A DNA stretch of 64,000 bases, from NCBI RefSeq assembly GCF_021699055.1, contig NZ_SSXC01000007.1, forward strand, positions 1 through 64,000. The letters run 5' to 3'. The notes beneath the pieces are model-generated. The model worked only from the letters and a program-made list of their open reading frames with translations, ran no database searches and had not been told where the DNA came from. This document shows positions 42,518 to 51,244 of the stretch, piece after piece. Source of the stretch: Blastococcus sp. MG754426. GTDB taxonomy: Bacteria; Actinomycetota; Actinomycetes; Mycobacteriales; Geodermatophilaceae. The first letter of the stretch is position 1, and the number at the start of each line of letters is the position of its first letter. Made by a program: the position numbers and the translations under genes.

Positions 42518-43266
42518 GGCGTCCGGAACCCGGCGTCCCGCAGCAGCTCGCGGCCCTCGGCGGAGAGCACCAGGTCGACGAACGCCTGCGCCGCGGCGGG
42601 GTCCCGGGCACCCGCCAGCACGCTGATCGGGTACCGGTTGGCGGCCGCCGCGGCCTCCGGCACCTCGATCGCGTCGACGGTCTGCTGCCGGGCGGCTGCG
42701 TCGGTGACGTACACGAGCGCCGCGTCCACCTCCCCGAGCTCCACCTTCTGCAGGGTGGCGCGGGCGTCCTCCTCGTAGGTGTCCGGCCGAGCGGTCACGC
42801 CGGCGGCGGCGAGGAGCCGCTCCGCCGCCGCACCGCAGGGCGCGTCCGGCGCGCAGAGGGCGACGGCCAGGTCCTCCCGGGCCAGGTCGGCGAGCCCGGT
42901 GACGCCGGCCGGGTTCCCCTCGGGCACGGCGAGGGTCAGCACGTTCTCGGCGAAGACCTGCGGGTCCTCGGCCAGGCCCGCGTCGGCGACCACCTGCATC
43001 TGCCGCTCGTCGGCGGAGGCGAAGACGTCGATCGGGGCGCCCTGGCTGATCGCCGTCGCCGCACCGGCGCTGCTGAGGTAGCCGATGTCCACGTCGACGT
43101 CCGGGTGGCGCTCGCGGTACGCCGCCTCCACCCGCTCGAAGACGTCGATGAGCGAGGCCGCCGCGTACACCGTGAGCGTGCCGCCGGGCCGGTCGGCGTC
43201 CGGGTCGTCGGCGCCGCACCCGGCGAGGAGCGCGGCTGCCGCGAGCAGCACGAGCAGCGGACGCAT
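42514..43266 (-). CDS. modA: ModA: molybdate-binding lipoprotein
   Basis: This 250-residue protein has lipobox LLAGC (C17) and the ModA pattern LTVYAAASLIDVFERVEAAY, SSAGAATAISQGAPIDVFASADERQM and DAALVYVTDA. It captures molybdate or tungstate outside the membrane. ATG 43266 has a GGGAGGGGAGGG site, and a longer upstream start is not needed for the signal peptide. It is first of the overlapping modA-modB-modC set. Confidence 0.94.
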   Translation of the reverse strand: MRPLLVLLAAAALLAGCGADDPDADRPGGTLTVYAAASLIDVFERVEAAYRERHPDVDVDIGYLSSAGAATAISQGAPIDVFASADERQMQVVADAGLAEDPQVFAENVLTLAVPEGNPAGVTGLADLAREDLAVALCAPDAPCGAAAERLLAAAGVTARPDTYEEDARATLQKVELGEVDAALVYVTDAAARQQTVDAIEVPEAAAAANRYPISVLAGARDPAAAQAFVDLVLSAEGRELLRDAGFRTP

Positions 43267-43373
43267 GCCCTCCCCTCCCGGACGCCGGCTCCGGTGGCCG
43301 CGTCTGCGGAGCATCAGAGCAGCCTTCTCCGCGGCTGCGCAAGAGGCGCGAGGGGAGCCGCCCGCAGCTGCGG

Positions 43374-43766
43374 CTAGGGCACGTCGACGCTGACCTGGGT
43401 GGCCTTGACGGTGGCGACCGCCCGGACGCCGACAACCAGCCCGAGCTCGTCGGCCGCCTCCCGGGACATGAGGGAGACGACGCGGAAGGGCCCGGCCTGG
43501 ATCTCCACCTGCGCCATGACGCCGTCGCGGACCACGTTGGTGACGATGCCGGCCAGCCGGTTGCGGGCCGACGACGGCGTCGTCCCGGGCTCGGGGGCGT
43601 CCCGGAGCTGGGTGGCGAGGCGGGCGAGGTCGGCGCCCTCGATGACCGCCGGGCCTCCGCCGTCCCGGTGCGCCGGCAGCCGTCCGCCGTCCACCCAGCG
43701 GCGGACCGTGTCGTCGCTGACGCCGAGCAGCGCGGCCGCCTCGGCGATGCGGTAGGTGGCGCCCAC
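43374..43766 (-). CDS. Molybdate-responsive regulator: excisionase-type HTH fused to a TOBE/Mop domain
   Basis: This 130-residue protein starts with a MerR/excisionase-type helix-turn-helix (TYRIAEAAALLGVSDDTVRRWVDGGRLPAHRDGGG). A single molbindin-like TOBE domain follows (ARNRLAGIVTNVVRDGVMAQVEIQAGPFRVVSLMSREAADELGLVVGVRAVATVKATQVSVDVP). It probably senses molybdate and controls the adjacent modABC genes. It differs from E. coli ModE in its DNA-binding fold and in having only one Mop unit, so two or more chains must join to bind oxyanion. GTG 43766 is the likely start. The gap to modA is 107 bases, room for a promoter. Confidence 0.85.
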   Translation of the reverse strand: MGATYRIAEAAALLGVSDDTVRRWVDGGRLPAHRDGGGPAVIEGADLARLATQLRDAPEPGTTPSSARNRLAGIVTNVVRDGVMAQVEIQAGPFRVVSLMSREAADELGLVVGVRAVATVKATQVSVDVP

Positions 43767-43856
43767 GGCAAGACCCTAGCCGCGGCCTGTGGACGACGGG
43801 CGCAGTCCACGGGCCGCTCCTCCCGGGCGTCGGCCCGGGCGGGCACCATGCCCCGC

Positions 43857-45095
43857 GTGATCGACGACGCCTGGCTCGCAGACCTGCTCCGGCACCGGGC
43901 CCCGAGGCTCACCGACGCCGGGGCGGCCGCCGAGCTGGCGGGGGTGCTGAGCGCGCGCGGGGTCCCGCTCGACGAGGACGGGGTGCTCACACGCACGCTG
44001 CTCGCCGCGCTGGACGAGACGTGGGAGCGGGGCTGGCAGCCGGCCGACGTCGCGCACGCCGCCCGGCGGCAGGCCGGTGCCGGGTCGGTGCCGCTGCTCG
44101 TGGCGCTGGTCGCCGAGCACGCGCGCCGGTCCGACGCCGTGTCCCGGGCGCCGGAGGGCTGGGTGGGGCAGCTGCGCGAGCTCGGGGCGCTGGACGCCGA
44201 CCCTCCCGCCGGCGCTCTCGCCTGCACGGTCGTCGCCGCGTGGCACCGGGCGGAGCAACGGGCCCCGGCCGAGGCGTGGCGCATCGTGCTGCAGCTCACC
44301 GGCGTGCTGCGCACCGCCGCGCGGCTCGAGCTGCTGGTGCCGCCGCCCTCGCGGTGGGGCGCTCCGCGGGCGCGCGCGGACCGACCGGCTGCGGACGACG
44401 ACCGGGCGCTCCGCCGGATCCGCGGGCTGCTGGCCAAGGCGGAGTCGACCGCGTTCCCCGAGGAGGCGGAGGCGCTGACCGCCAAGGCGCAGGAGCTCAT
44501 GACCCGGCACGCCGTGGACGCGGCCCTGCTCGGCGACGGCACACCGTCCGGCATCGACGTCGACACCCGCCGGGTGCACCTCGCCGACCCGTACGCGCGG
44601 GCCAAGACGCAGCTGCTGGGCGCCGTCGCGGAAGCGAACGGGGTGCGGCTGGTCTGGTACCAGGGCCTGGGCATCGCCACCCTGGTCGGCGTGCGGGCCG
44701 ATCTGGACGCGGTGGAGCTGCTGTTCACCTCGCTGCTGCTCCAGGTCGCCCACGCGCTCGCCGCCGCGGAGCGGCAGGACGGGCGGCGCTCGGGTTCGCG
44801 CACGTTCCGCCGCGCGTTCCTGCTGGGTTACGCCCACCGCATCGGGGAGCGGCTGGCCGCGGCGCGCCGGAGGGCGACCGAGGAGGCCGCTGCGGAGGCG
44901 GCGGCGGAACGCGGCGCGGACCTGCTGCCGGTGCTGCGGTCGCGGCAGGCGGCGGTCGAGGCGCGCACGGCGGAGCTCTTCCCGAAGGTGCGAGCCGGCC
45001 GCAGCCGGTCCTCGGTGGACGCGGGCGGCTGGTACGCGGGCAGGGCCGCCGCGGAACGCGCCGACGTCGCCCCTCGGCGGGCACCCCTCCGCTGA
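43857..45095 (+). CDS. DUF2786-domain protein
   Basis: This 412-residue protein has a central DUF2786 segment (LRRIRGLLAKAESTAFPEEAEALTAKAQELMTRHAVDAALL). A conserved C-terminal region (KTQLLGAVAEANGVRLVWYQGLGIATLVGVRADLDAVELLFTSLLLQ...SGSRTFRRAFLLGYAHRIGERLAAARRRA) follows. Members occur near phage or plasmid functions and also on actinobacterial chromosomes, and their role is unknown. GTG 43857 was preferred over ATG 43848 by comparison with other leaderless starts in the window. The N-terminal third is not recognised. Confidence 0.75.
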   Translation: MIDDAWLADLLRHRAPRLTDAGAAAELAGVLSARGVPLDEDGVLTRTLLAALDETWERGWQPADVAHAARRQAGAGSVPLLVALVAEHARRSDAVSRAPEGWVGQLRELGALDADPPAGALACTVVAAWHRAEQRAPAEAWRIVLQLTGVLRTAARLELLVPPPSRWGAPRARADRPAADDDRALRRIRGLLAKAESTAFPEEAEALTAKAQELMTRHAVDAALLGDGTPSGIDVDTRRVHLADPYARAKTQLLGAVAEANGVRLVWYQGLGIATLVGVRADLDAVELLFTSLLLQVAHALAAAERQDGRRSGSRTFRRAFLLGYAHRIGERLAAARRRATEEAAAEAAAERGADLLPVLRSRQAAVEARTAELFPKVRAGRSRSSVDAGGWYAGRAAAERADVAPRRAPLR

Positions 45096-45227
45096 CGCCC
45101 CGGAGCCGCCTGGGCCCGCCGCCCGGCTCCACGTCGTATCCCCGGCTGCCAGTCCCTCCCGCTCCCGCGCAGGCCCGCCGGCTCCGAACGCCAGCGGCGA
45201 CCCTGCGACCGGAAGCGCCCCGCGGCT

Positions 45228-45247
45228 GACGTTCCCGCGGGAACGTC
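45228..45247. repeat. Palindrome copy 1 (perfect 20 bp)
   Basis: GACGTTCCCGCGGGAACGTC is its own reverse complement. It is the best copy of the palindrome family around the HNH gene. Confidence 0.85.
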
Positions 45248-45347
45248 CCCGCCCCTGCCCGGGCGGTCGGGCGCCCCACGACCGAGTCACCGGTCCGGCG
45301 TTCCCCACGCGGGCCGGCCCGCCACCGCGCGAGCGCCACCGCGATCA

Positions 45348-45363
45348 CGTTTCCGCGGGAACG
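45348..45363. repeat. Palindrome copy 2 (one mismatch)
   Basis: CGTTTCCGCGGGAACG differs from the perfect palindrome by one base (T for C) in the left arm. It ends the first ~70-bp unit. Confidence 0.75.
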
Positions 45364-45416
45364 CCTTCAGCCCTCCCAGTGCGGGCCGGCCCACCACCCC
45401 TCGACCGTGTCGAGCG

Positions 45417-45430
45417 GTCCCCGCGGGAAC
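45417..45430. repeat. Palindrome copy 3 (one mismatch)
   Basis: GTCCCCGCGGGAAC differs from the core by one base in the left arm. It ends the second ~70-bp unit. Confidence 0.7.
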
Positions 45431-45563
45431 GCTCGCCCCCCTCCCCCCTCGGGCCGGCGGTGCCACGGCAGGCGGGCGCCGACCTGTCACCGCTCCCCGT
45501 GAGATCGCCTCGGGCATCCCACGCTGGCCGGTCGGGCCACGCGTCGTGGCGTCACCGCGCCAA

Positions 45564-45583
45564 GGCGTTCCTGCGGGAACGCC
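45564..45583. repeat. Palindrome copy 4 (20 bp, one mismatch)
   Basis: GGCGTTCCTGCGGGAACGCC has the same core with one change near the centre and flanking GGC/GCC pairing. It lies 45 bases before the putative SOS box of the HNH gene. Confidence 0.75.
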
Positions 45584-45627
45584 GCACCCTCGTGGGCAGC
45601 GGTTGTGTCACACCTCGCCGCCAGCTT

Positions 45628-45643
45628 TCGTACATGCGTTCGA
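45628..45643. promoter_or_regulatory. Putative LexA (SOS) box at the start of the HNH gene
   Basis: TCGTACATGCGTTCGA differs by one base from the actinobacterial LexA box TCGAAC-N4-GTTCGA. It overlaps the ATG at 45634. Translation could instead begin at the in-frame GTG 45649 just after the box. Mycobacterial 13E12-type DUF222 genes are known to carry SOS boxes. Confidence 0.5.
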
Positions 45644-47011
45644 CATTCGTGGATGACGGCCCGGTCGAAGAGACACCACTGGAGCAGCTCGCCCTGGCCA
45701 TCACGAGCGGGGCGGTGCGGTTGGCGGCGGCGACGGCCACCCGGCTCCGGCTGGTCGCCGAGTTCGACCAGCGGGGCGGCTGGCACGGGGTCGGCATCCT
45801 CTCCTGCGCCCACTGGCTCGCCTGGCAGTGCGGCATGGGTTCCGGCGCCGCCCGGGAGCACGTCCGCGTCGCCCGGGCCCTGCGCGGCCTGCCGCGGATC
45901 GAGGCGGCGTTCGCCGCAGGCCGGCTGTCCTACTCGAAGGTGCGCGCCCTGACCCGGGTCGCCGAGCCGGACTCCGAGGCGGCGCTGCTCGAGTTCGCCT
46001 TCGCCGCCACCGGCGGTGACCGCCCTCGCCGAGGCGCGCGCCGCGCTGGACCGCCGCCCCGGCGACCCGCCGCGGCGAGAGGTCGTCGTCCACGTCGACA
46101 CCGCCGTCCTGGCAGACGACACCGCTGCCGGCCGCGCCAACGTCCAGGGCGGTCCCGCGCTCACCGGCGCCCAGGCCCGCCGGCTGCTCTGCGGGGCGAC
46201 CGTCGTGGCGATGATCGAGCGCGGGCGGGAGCCGCTGGCCGTGGGACGCCGGAAGCGGCGGGCCACCGGGGCGCAGCGCCGGGCCCTGCTGCGGCGGGAG
46301 GGTGGCTGCGCCCGCCCGGGCTGCCCCGAGTCCCGGCCCGAGCGCCTGCACGTGCACCACATGCACCACTGGATCTTCGGCGGCCGGACCGACGTGGCCG
46401 ACATGGTGCTCCTGTGCGACGTCGACCACGGCCTCGTCCACGAGCGCGGCCTGGTGATGAGCCGCCAGGAGGGCCGGCTGGTGGTGACCACCCCCGAGGG
46501 GCAGCGCGTCTGGGGCACCGCCGACGCCGCCTTCACCGGCGGCCTGCACGGGGCGCCCCCGGACCCCGCACGCGGGGACGACCCCTACGCCGGTGTCGCG
46601 CCGATCGACACCACGGTCGGACGCCGCCCCGCCGACGCGCCCGCTCCCGAACGCAAGACCCGCCGCAGCCCCGGGGCGCCGGGCCACCGCAGGCGGTCAC
46701 CGGCCCGGCCGGACCGTGGGGCCGGGCCCACCTCGAGCCGCAGCGACCGAGGACGTCGCCGCCCGGGTCGATCCCCCGGGCACGGCCGCGTCGGCGCATC
46801 ACCGGCGACCACGAGATCCCGGCTGCCCCTCTCGACCGCGACGGCCCGGCTCGACCGGGTCCTGTTCCCCGAGGGCCCGCCGGACCTGCCCGCTGCGGGA
46901 CCCGCACCCTACGAGCGGCTGGACATGCACTGGGCGATCGGCGTCCTCATGGGCAACCGCGACCTCCTCCGGCGGCTGGACGCGGAGGGGAGGTCCCCCC
47001 TCGGCGGCTGA
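45634..47011 (+). pseudogene. Decayed DUF222/HNH endonuclease (13E12 repeat family)
   Basis: The first frame (from 45634) encodes the DUF222 start (LEQLALAITSGAVRLAAATATRLRLVAEFDQRGGW, GILSCAHWLAWQCGMGSGAAREHVRVARAL) and runs to about 46010. The family then continues in a different frame from about 46016 with REVVVHVDTAVLAD, the HNH nuclease core CARPGCPESRPERLHVHHMHHWIFGGRTDVADMVLLCDVDHGLVHERG, and ERLDMHWAIGVLMGNRDLLRRL at the end. About 100 residues usually found between the two parts are missing. The gene therefore has an internal deletion plus a frameshift. Palindromic repeats flank it on both sides. Confidence 0.75.
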
Positions 47012-47016
47012 GCCGG

Positions 47017-47032
47017 CGTTCCCGCGGGAACG
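47017..47032. repeat. Palindrome copy 5 (perfect 16 bp), just after the HNH gene
   Basis: CGTTCCCGCGGGAACG lies six bases after the HNH stop, so the decayed gene is bracketed by copies on both sides. Confidence 0.85.
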
Positions 47033-47137
47033 TCGTGAGCACCGCAGGGACGCCGGAGCACCTCGGGAGCACCGCGGGGGATGCGGCGTGGGCCAGCGCA
47101 CCGTTTGCCGCGCACCCCCGCCGGGGAGAGGCAGCCG

Positions 47138-48850
47138 GTGCCTCCCTCCTCCGAGCGGGACAACCCCGCCGGCGCCAGCGCCTCCGTCCGCACCCGCCGC
47201 ATCCGCGAGTTCGCCCGCGAGGTCCTCGGCTACGAGGAGTTCCGCCCCGGCCAGGAGCGGGCCATGCAGTCCGTGGTCAGCGGCCGCGACACCCTCGCCG
47301 TGCTGCCGTCGGGCGCCGGCAAGACGGCGATCTACCAGGTCGCCGGCCAGCTGCTGGACGGGCCGGTGCTGGTCGTCTCCCCGCTCATCGCCCTGCAGCG
47401 CGACCAGGTCGAGCGGCTCACCGAGCTGGCCGACGACGCCGGTGGCGCGGCGCAGCTGAACTCCGCCCTCTCGGCCGGGGACCAGCAGGAGGCCCTCGAC
47501 GGGCTGCGGGACGGAACGGTCCGCTTCCTCTTCCTCGCCCCGGAGCAGCTGGCCAAGCCCGAGGTCGTCGACGTGATCGCAGCCGCCGAGCCCGCCCTGT
47601 TCGTCGTCGACGAGGCCCACTGCGTCTCCGCCTGGGGCCACGACTTCCGCCCCGACTACCTGCGCCTGGGCACCGTGATCGAGCAGCTGGGCCACCCGAC
47701 GGTGCTGGCGCTCACCGCCACGGCCGCCCCGCCCGTGCGCGCCGAGATCGTCGAGCAGCTCGGCATGCGCGAGCCCGAGGTCGTCGTCGCCGGGTTCGAC
47801 CGGCCGGAGATCCGGCTGGAGGTGGACCAGCACGCCGACGCGCGGAGCAAGCAGGACGCCGTCCTGGAGCGGGTGCTCACCGAGGTCGGCGAGGGGCGCG
47901 GCCCCGGCATCGTCTACAGCGCCACCCGCAAGGGCACCGAGGAGATCGCCGCCGCCCTCGCCGACCGCGGGCTGCGCACGCACCCCTACCACGCGGGGCT
48001 CAAGAAGTCCGACCGCGAGGAGACCCAGCGCGCCTGGATGGACGACGAGCTGGACGTCGTCGTCGCCACCACCGCGTTCGGCATGGGCATCGACAAGCCC
48101 GGCACCCGGTTCGTCGTCCACGCCGAGCCGGCCGACTCCGTGGACAGCTACTACCAGGAGATCGGCCGGGCCGGTCGCGACGGCGACCCGGCCCTCGCCC
48201 TCCTGGTCTACCGGCAGGAGGACCTCGGGCTGCGCCGGTTCTTCGCCGCCGGCGCCCCCGCCGAGGAGGAGCTGCAGCAGGTCGCGGGCCTCGTGCAGGC
48301 CGCCGCCGCGGCGGGCATCGACGACGGCGTCGACGTCAAGGCCCTCCGGGAGGAGACCGGTCGCGCCGCCACCCCGCTGGTGCGCGACCTCAACCTGCTC
48401 GAGCAGGTCTCGGCCGTCGTGCTGGACGAGGACGGCGCGGCCCACCCCGCCGACGGCGCCCCGCCGCCCGGGGAGGCGGCCGCGCAGGCCCGCGAGCTCG
48501 CCGAGCACCACGAGAAGGTCGACCAGTCCCGCGTGGAGATGATGCGCGGCTACGCCGAGACCACCGAGTGCCGCCGCCAGTTCCTCCTCGGCTACTTCGG
48601 CGAGCAGCTCGACGAGCCGTGCGGCAACTGCGACAACTGCTCGGCCGGCACCGCCCGCGAGCACGTCGCCACCGAGCCCGACGACACGCCCTTCCCCGTG
48701 GAGACACCGGTCCAGCACACCGAGTGGGGCCCCGGCGTCGTCATGCGGGTCGAGGACGACCGGCTCACCGTGCTGTTCGACGAGGTCGGCTACAAGACCC
48801 TCGGCCTGGCCGCGGTCGTCGAGCACGACCTGCTCCGCCCGCGGAGCTGA
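47138..48850 (+). CDS. RecQ-family ATP-dependent DNA helicase
   Basis: This 570-residue superfamily 2 helicase has RecQ motif 0 ([15 protein letters not shown]), Walker [13 protein letters not shown] and [17 protein letters not shown]. Motif III ([10 protein letters not shown]), motif V ([15 protein letters not shown]) and motif VI ([12 protein letters not shown]) are also present. A RecQ zinc-binding subdomain ends in CGNCDNC. The usual C-terminal HRDC domain is absent. A KOW-like tail ([31 protein letters not shown]) replaces it. It unwinds DNA in repair or recombination. GTG 47138 has a GGGGAGAGG site. Confidence 0.92.
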   Translation: MPPSSERDNPAGASASVRTRRIREFAREVLGYEEFRPGQERAMQSVVSGRDTLAVLPSGAGKTAIYQVAGQLLDGPVLVVSPLIALQRDQVERLTELADDAGGAAQLNSALSAGDQQEALDGLRDGTVRFLFLAPEQLAKPEVVDVIAAAEPALFVVDEAHCVSAWGHDFRPDYLRLGTVIEQLGHPTVLALTATAAPPVRAEIVEQLGMREPEVVVAGFDRPEIRLEVDQHADARSKQDAVLERVLTEVGEGRGPGIVYSATRKGTEEIAAALADRGLRTHPYHAGLKKSDREETQRAWMDDELDVVVATTAFGMGIDKPGTRFVVHAEPADSVDSYYQEIGRAGRDGDPALALLVYRQEDLGLRRFFAAGAPAEEELQQVAGLVQAAAAAGIDDGVDVKALREETGRAATPLVRDLNLLEQVSAVVLDEDGAAHPADGAPPPGEAAAQARELAEHHEKVDQSRVEMMRGYAETTECRRQFLLGYFGEQLDEPCGNCDNCSAGTAREHVATEPDDTPFPVETPVQHTEWGPGVVMRVEDDRLTVLFDEVGYKTLGLAAVVEHDLLRPRS

Positions 48851-48966
48851 CCGGCCACCCGCCTCGACCTGCGGGACCGGCCGAACCCACCCATGATCAC
48901 CAGCAGGAGAGCGGGTCGAGGCGCCTGGAGCAGACAGGGCACGGACCCGGGAGAAGGAGTGCACGC

Positions 48967-50622
48967 GTGAAGGTCCTCGGCATCAACGCGATCTACCACG
49001 ACCCCGCGGCGGCGCTGGTCGTCGACGGCCGGGTCGTGGCCGCCGCGGAGGAGGAGCGGTTCAGCCGCCGCAAGCACGGCAAGCGCCCGCTGCCGTGGAG
49101 CGCGTGGGAGCTGCCCGAGCTCTCGGCCGCGTGGTGCCTCGAGCACGCCGGCGTCCGCCCCGAGGAGCTCGACGCCGTCGCCTACTCCTTCGACCCCGCG
49201 CTGATGGGCACGCCCGAGGACTCCGGCCTGTTCGACGACGGCGACACCATGCGCAAGAAGTACGCCGAGATGGCGCCGGACTTCCTCGCCCACGCCCTCC
49301 CCGGCCTGGACCCGGCGAAGGTGCGCTTCGTGAAGCACCACGTCGCGCACGCCGCCTCCGCCGGGAAGGCCGCTCCCCAGCGCGACAACGCGGTGCTCGT
49401 CCTCGACGGCCGCGGCGAGGCGCACAGCCACCTCGCCGGCCGCTACGTCGACGGGCAGCTGGAGGTGCTCGCCGGCCAGGCGCTCCCCCACTCCCTCGGC
49501 CTCATGTACGAGGAGCTCACCGACCACCTGGGCTTCCTGCGCAGCTCCGACGAGTTCAAGGTCATGGCGATGGCCTCCTACGGCAAGCCGCGCTTCCTCG
49601 GCGAGCTGTCCGAGCTCATCCGCGCCACCGACGACGGCGGCTTCCGCACCGAGCGGATCGACTTCGCCGAGTTCGCACCCCGCCTGCGCAAGGGGGACGA
49701 CTGGACCGAGGCGCATGCCGACCTCGCCGCCAGCGTGCAGACCCGCCTGGAGGAGGTGCTGGTCGACCTCGCCCGCTGGGTGCACGAGCAGACCGGCGAG
49801 AAGACGCTCACCATGGCCGGCGGCACCGCGCTGAACTGCGTGGCCAACACCCGCATCCTGGCCGAGAGCCCGTTCGAGCAGGTGTGGGTGCAGCCGGCCG
49901 CCGGCGACGCGGGCACGGCGCTGGGCGCGGCCCTGCACGTCGCCGCCGAACTGGGCGAGCGCACCGAGCCGATGGCCGGCGCAGACCTCGGCCGCGGCTG
50001 GAGCGACGCCGAGATCGAGCGGGTCCTGCAGACGGCCGCGATCACCTACGAGCGCCCCGACGACGTCGCCGAGGCCGTCGCCGAGGTGCTCGCCGACAAC
50101 GGCATCGTCGCCTGGTTCCAGGGCCGCAGCGAGTACGGCCCCCGCGCGCTGGGCCACCGCTCGCTGCTCGCCCACCCCGGCTTCGAGGCCAACCTCGAGC
50201 GGATGAACGACGTCAAGGGCCGCGAGCAGTTCCGCCCCGTCGCCCCGATGGTGCTGCTGGAGCGCGCGCCGGAAATCTTCAGCCGCGGGCCGATCCCCTC
50301 GCCGTACATGCTCTTCGTCCACGACGTCGCCGAGGAGTGGCGCGACCGCATCCCCACGGTCACCCACGTCGACGGCACGGCGCGGATCCAGACCATCGAC
50401 CCGGCGGACGAGCCGCTCGTGCACCGGATGATCTCCGCCTTCGAGCGGCGGACCGGGCTGCCGGTGGTGGTGAACACCAGCCTGAACACCGCCGGCCGCC
50501 CGATGGTCGACGACCCGCGGGACGCCCTGGAGTGCTTCGGCTCCGCCCCGGTCGACCTGCTGGCGATCGGCCCGTTCGTCGTCCGCCGGTCGCAGGCCAC
50601 CCCCCGCCCCGGCCAGGGCTGA
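48967..50622 (+). CDS. NodU/CmcH-family O-carbamoyltransferase
   Basis: This 551-residue protein has an N-terminal ATPase/Kae1-like domain with VLGINAIYHDPAAALVVDG, the metal motif HHVAH at 124-128, DGRGEAHSHL and GGTALNCVAN. The C-terminal YrdC-like part contains GRSEYGPRALGHRSLLAHP and NTSLNTAGRPMVDDPRDA. Relatives transfer carbamoyl groups from carbamoyl phosphate to hydroxyls of natural products or nod factors. GTG 48967 has an AAGGAG site. No biosynthetic cluster is adjacent, so its acceptor is unknown. Confidence 0.9.
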   Translation: MKVLGINAIYHDPAAALVVDGRVVAAAEEERFSRRKHGKRPLPWSAWELPELSAAWCLEHAGVRPEELDAVAYSFDPALMGTPEDSGLFDDGDTMRKKYAEMAPDFLAHALPGLDPAKVRFVKHHVAHAASAGKAAPQRDNAVLVLDGRGEAHSHLAGRYVDGQLEVLAGQALPHSLGLMYEELTDHLGFLRSSDEFKVMAMASYGKPRFLGELSELIRATDDGGFRTERIDFAEFAPRLRKGDDWTEAHADLAASVQTRLEEVLVDLARWVHEQTGEKTLTMAGGTALNCVANTRILAESPFEQVWVQPAAGDAGTALGAALHVAAELGERTEPMAGADLGRGWSDAEIERVLQTAAITYERPDDVAEAVAEVLADNGIVAWFQGRSEYGPRALGHRSLLAHPGFEANLERMNDVKGREQFRPVAPMVLLERAPEIFSRGPIPSPYMLFVHDVAEEWRDRIPTVTHVDGTARIQTIDPADEPLVHRMISAFERRTGLPVVVNTSLNTAGRPMVDDPRDALECFGSAPVDLLAIGPFVVRRSQATPRPGQG

Positions 50623-50682
50623 GCCGGGCGGGCGGGCCGCGTATCGGTTCGGCAACGCCGGTCGCCCGCACGGGTGGCGGCC

Positions 50683-50707
50683 GTTACCCGGGCCCTGCCA
50701 CGGGTAA
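50683..50707 (+). promoter_or_regulatory. Sigma-B/F-like promoter overlapping a 10-bp inverted repeat
   Basis: GTTACC (50683-50688), 13 bases and GGGTAA (50702-50707) fit the stress-sigma pattern 60 bases before the DUF4383 gene. The same bases form a perfect dyad, CCGTTACCCG (50681-50690) with CGGGTAACGG (50701-50710). They could thus also terminate the carbamoyltransferase mRNA. Confidence 0.45.
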
Positions 50708-50767
50708 CGGCTCCCTGGCAGTGACCTGTCAAGCACCTGGCAGGCCGGACGACTATGGGAGGACATC

Positions 50768-51211
50768 ATGTCTGCAACCCGCGGTAACACCGGCGCGGAC
50801 CGGGGCCTGACCTGGCCGCAGATGCTCGCGGCGGTCATCGGGGCCGTCTATCTGCTCGTCGGGATCGTCGGATTCTTCGTCACCGGGTTCGACGACTTCT
50901 TCGCGCACGACACCGGGGAGACCATCCTCGGGTTCGAGGTCAACCCGTTCCACAACATCGTGCACATCCTGATCGGTGCGGCGGGCCTGGCGCTGTTCCG
51001 GACGCTGAGCGGCGCCCGGACCTACGGCTGGCTGCTGGCCATCGGGTACGGCGCGGCCTTCGTCTACGGCCTCTTCGCCGTCGACCAGGACTGGGACTTC
51101 CTGAGCCTGAACTGGGCCGACAACTGGCTGCACCTGGTCAGCGCCCTGGCCGGCCTGGTCATCGCGCTGGGCCCGGTGAAGCGCGCCGTCGAGGGCCGCA
51201 CCCGCGTCTGA
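50768..51211 (+). CDS. DUF4383 four-helix membrane protein
   Basis: This 147-residue protein has four hydrophobic segments. Family motifs are [21 protein letters not shown] and [22 protein letters not shown]. The family is widespread in actinobacteria and related stress-tolerant bacteria, and its function is unknown. ATG 50768 has a GGGAGGAC site. The stress-type promoter upstream suggests general stress expression. Confidence 0.85.
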   Translation: MSATRGNTGADRGLTWPQMLAAVIGAVYLLVGIVGFFVTGFDDFFAHDTGETILGFEVNPFHNIVHILIGAAGLALFRTLSGARTYGWLLAIGYGAAFVYGLFAVDQDWDFLSLNWADNWLHLVSALAGLVIALGPVKRAVEGRTRV

Positions 51212-51244
51212 GCAGCTCGGGCGGGCCCCGGACGGGGCCGCACC

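Larger units (their letters stand above)
45096..45633. other. 538-bp non-coding region carrying degenerate ~70-bp repeat units
   Basis: No gene was recognised here, and open frames are GC-rich shadows. It contains four of the five copies of the GTTCCCGCGGGAAC-type palindrome. The word GCGGGCCGGCCC also occurs twice (45309-45320 and 45381-45392), 72 bases apart, each time followed by a palindrome copy. The region thus looks like decayed tandem units of about 70 bp. Confidence 0.6.

Noticed and set aside
45228-45583. CRISPR array
   Set aside because: The repeated palindromes are few, unevenly spaced (about 70-150 bp) and degenerate, and no cas genes are present.
45379-50622. A 1747-codon open frame on the plus strand
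   Set aside because: It joins the HNH start, a long GC-rich shadow opposite or out of frame with RecQ, and the carbamoyltransferase. Only the two ends have real protein character.
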